Assembly: GCA_030647855.1 (NCBI GenBank)
Contig: JAUSIJ010000024.1
Span: 1-6,670, forward strand
Reading direction: 5' to 3'
Length of the DNA: 6,670 bases
From: a bacterium
Lineage (GTDB): Bacteria; Patescibacteriota; Minisyncoccia; Phycocordibacterales; JAUSIJ01
Below, piece after piece: positions 6,447 to 6,670 of the stretch (position 1 is the stretch's first letter; every line of letters begins with the position of its first letter). A program made the translations under genes and the position numbers. The notes under the pieces are model-generated. The model was not told the origin of the DNA, searched no databases, and saw only the letters and a list, made by a program, of their open reading frames with translations.

Positions 6447-6481
6447 GAATTTTTAAGGAGCCTTTGCGACTATAAAAATTC
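6447..6481 (+). repeat. nine-base inverted repeat after tRNA-Cys
   Basis: GAATTTTTA (6447-6455) and TAAAAATTC (6473-6481) are perfectly complementary with a 17-base loop. As RNA this is an A/U-rich hairpin beginning four bases after the tRNA discriminator base. It has no T-tract directly after it, so it is not a standard intrinsic terminator. It may guide 3' processing or be part of a repeat with the two hairpins that follow. Confidence 0.5.
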
Positions 6482-6489
6482 AGCGTCCC

Positions 6490-6529
6490 GTCGAAGCTTT
6501 CTTCGACCTTCCGTAGCCTTGTGCGGAGG
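6490..6529 (+). repeat. two back-to-back hairpins between the tRNA genes
   Basis: Hairpin one has a perfect seven-base stem, GTCGAAG (6490-6496) with CTTCGAC (6501-6507), around loop CTTT. Hairpin two starts at the next base: CTTCCG (6508-6513) with CGGAGG (6524-6529), six pairs including one G-T, around a ten-base loop. The adjoining stretch repeats short GTAG elements (6513-6516, 6532-6535, 6537-6540). The arrangement resembles a short dispersed repeat or a small structured RNA; only one copy is visible here. Confidence 0.5.
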
Positions 6530-6549
6530 AGGTAGCGTAGGCGGACAAT

Positions 6550-6634
6550 GCCCGGGTGGCGGAACTGGTATACGCGCATGACTTAAAATCATGTCTCGAA
6601 AGAGTTGTGGGTTCGATTCCCACCCCGGGCACCA
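6550..6634 (+). tRNA. tRNA-Leu (anticodon TAA)
   Basis: A class II tRNA with acceptor GCCCGGG (6550-6556) paired with CCCGGGC (6624-6630), anticodon stem CATGA/TCATG around CTTAAAA with anticodon TAA at 6584-6586, and T-stem GTGGG/CCCAC around TTCGATT. The long variable arm (6594-6606) is a three-pair stem CTC/GAG capped by a GAAA tetraloop. Discriminator base A at 6631 is the leucine identity base, and the 3' CCA (6632-6634) is encoded, unlike in the neighbouring tRNA-Cys. It reads UUA, and UUG by wobble. Confidence 0.97.
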
Positions 6635-6656
6635 CGTTGGAAAAGTCAATGCCTCG

Positions 6657-6670
6657 CCCCGCCTCAGGGG
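6657..6670 (+). repeat. partial GC-rich hairpin at window edge
   Basis: CCCC (6657-6660) and GGGG (6667-6670) can pair around GCCTCA. The stem could extend into sequence beyond the window. It might be the start of a terminator after tRNA-Leu or of another repeat; a T-tract cannot be checked here. Confidence 0.25.

Noticed and set aside
6471..6476. TATAAA as the -10 of a tRNA-Leu promoter.
   Set aside because: No acceptable -35 lies 15-19 bases upstream, and the hexamer overlaps one arm of the inverted repeat.
6490..6529. Intrinsic terminator after tRNA-Cys.
   Set aside because: The stems are good, but no T-tract follows either one, so a standard Rho-independent terminator is not supported.

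Overview
The window is compact bacterial housekeeping DNA, about half G+C, with almost no space between genes. Several traits point to a reduced genome of the Candidate Phyla Radiation (Patescibacteria, probably Parcubacteria-like). Initiation factor IF-2 is only 499 residues and has no N-terminal extension. A membrane-anchored trypsin-fold protein appears to have lost its catalytic residues. Promoters sit almost on top of start codons, and only one gene has a clear Shine-Dalgarno sequence. The lineage is inferred from these traits, not proven.

Minus strand, read from about 3951 down to 1: a NifS/IscS-type cysteine desulfurase (2776-3951), a single-pass membrane protein with a degenerate HtrA/trypsin domain (1914-2723), and the disaggregase ClpB (1-1857, cut by the window edge at its second Walker A motif). 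Each has a credible sigma70-type promoter just upstream, so they can be expressed separately, although all lie in one direction with no visible terminator between them.

Plus strand, from 4031: a DUF4446 membrane protein, infB (IF-2), rbfA and tRNA-Cys(GCA). Gaps are 11, 14 and 5 bases, so these probably form one transcription unit for translation initiation and 30S maturation, with the tRNA cut out of the tail of the message. After 107 bases containing three consecutive possible hairpins comes tRNA-Leu(UAA), then a partial GC-rich hairpin at the window edge.

The two sets diverge from 3952-4030, where two opposed promoters share a perfect TTTTGCAAAA palindrome over their -35 regions. The points most worth a second look are the pseudoprotease, the IF-2 C-terminal domain lacking most of the residues I associate with formyl-methionine binding, the repeated leaderless or near-leaderless promoter layout, and the structured DNA between the tRNA genes. 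I see no insertion sequence, CRISPR array, phage gene or origin.
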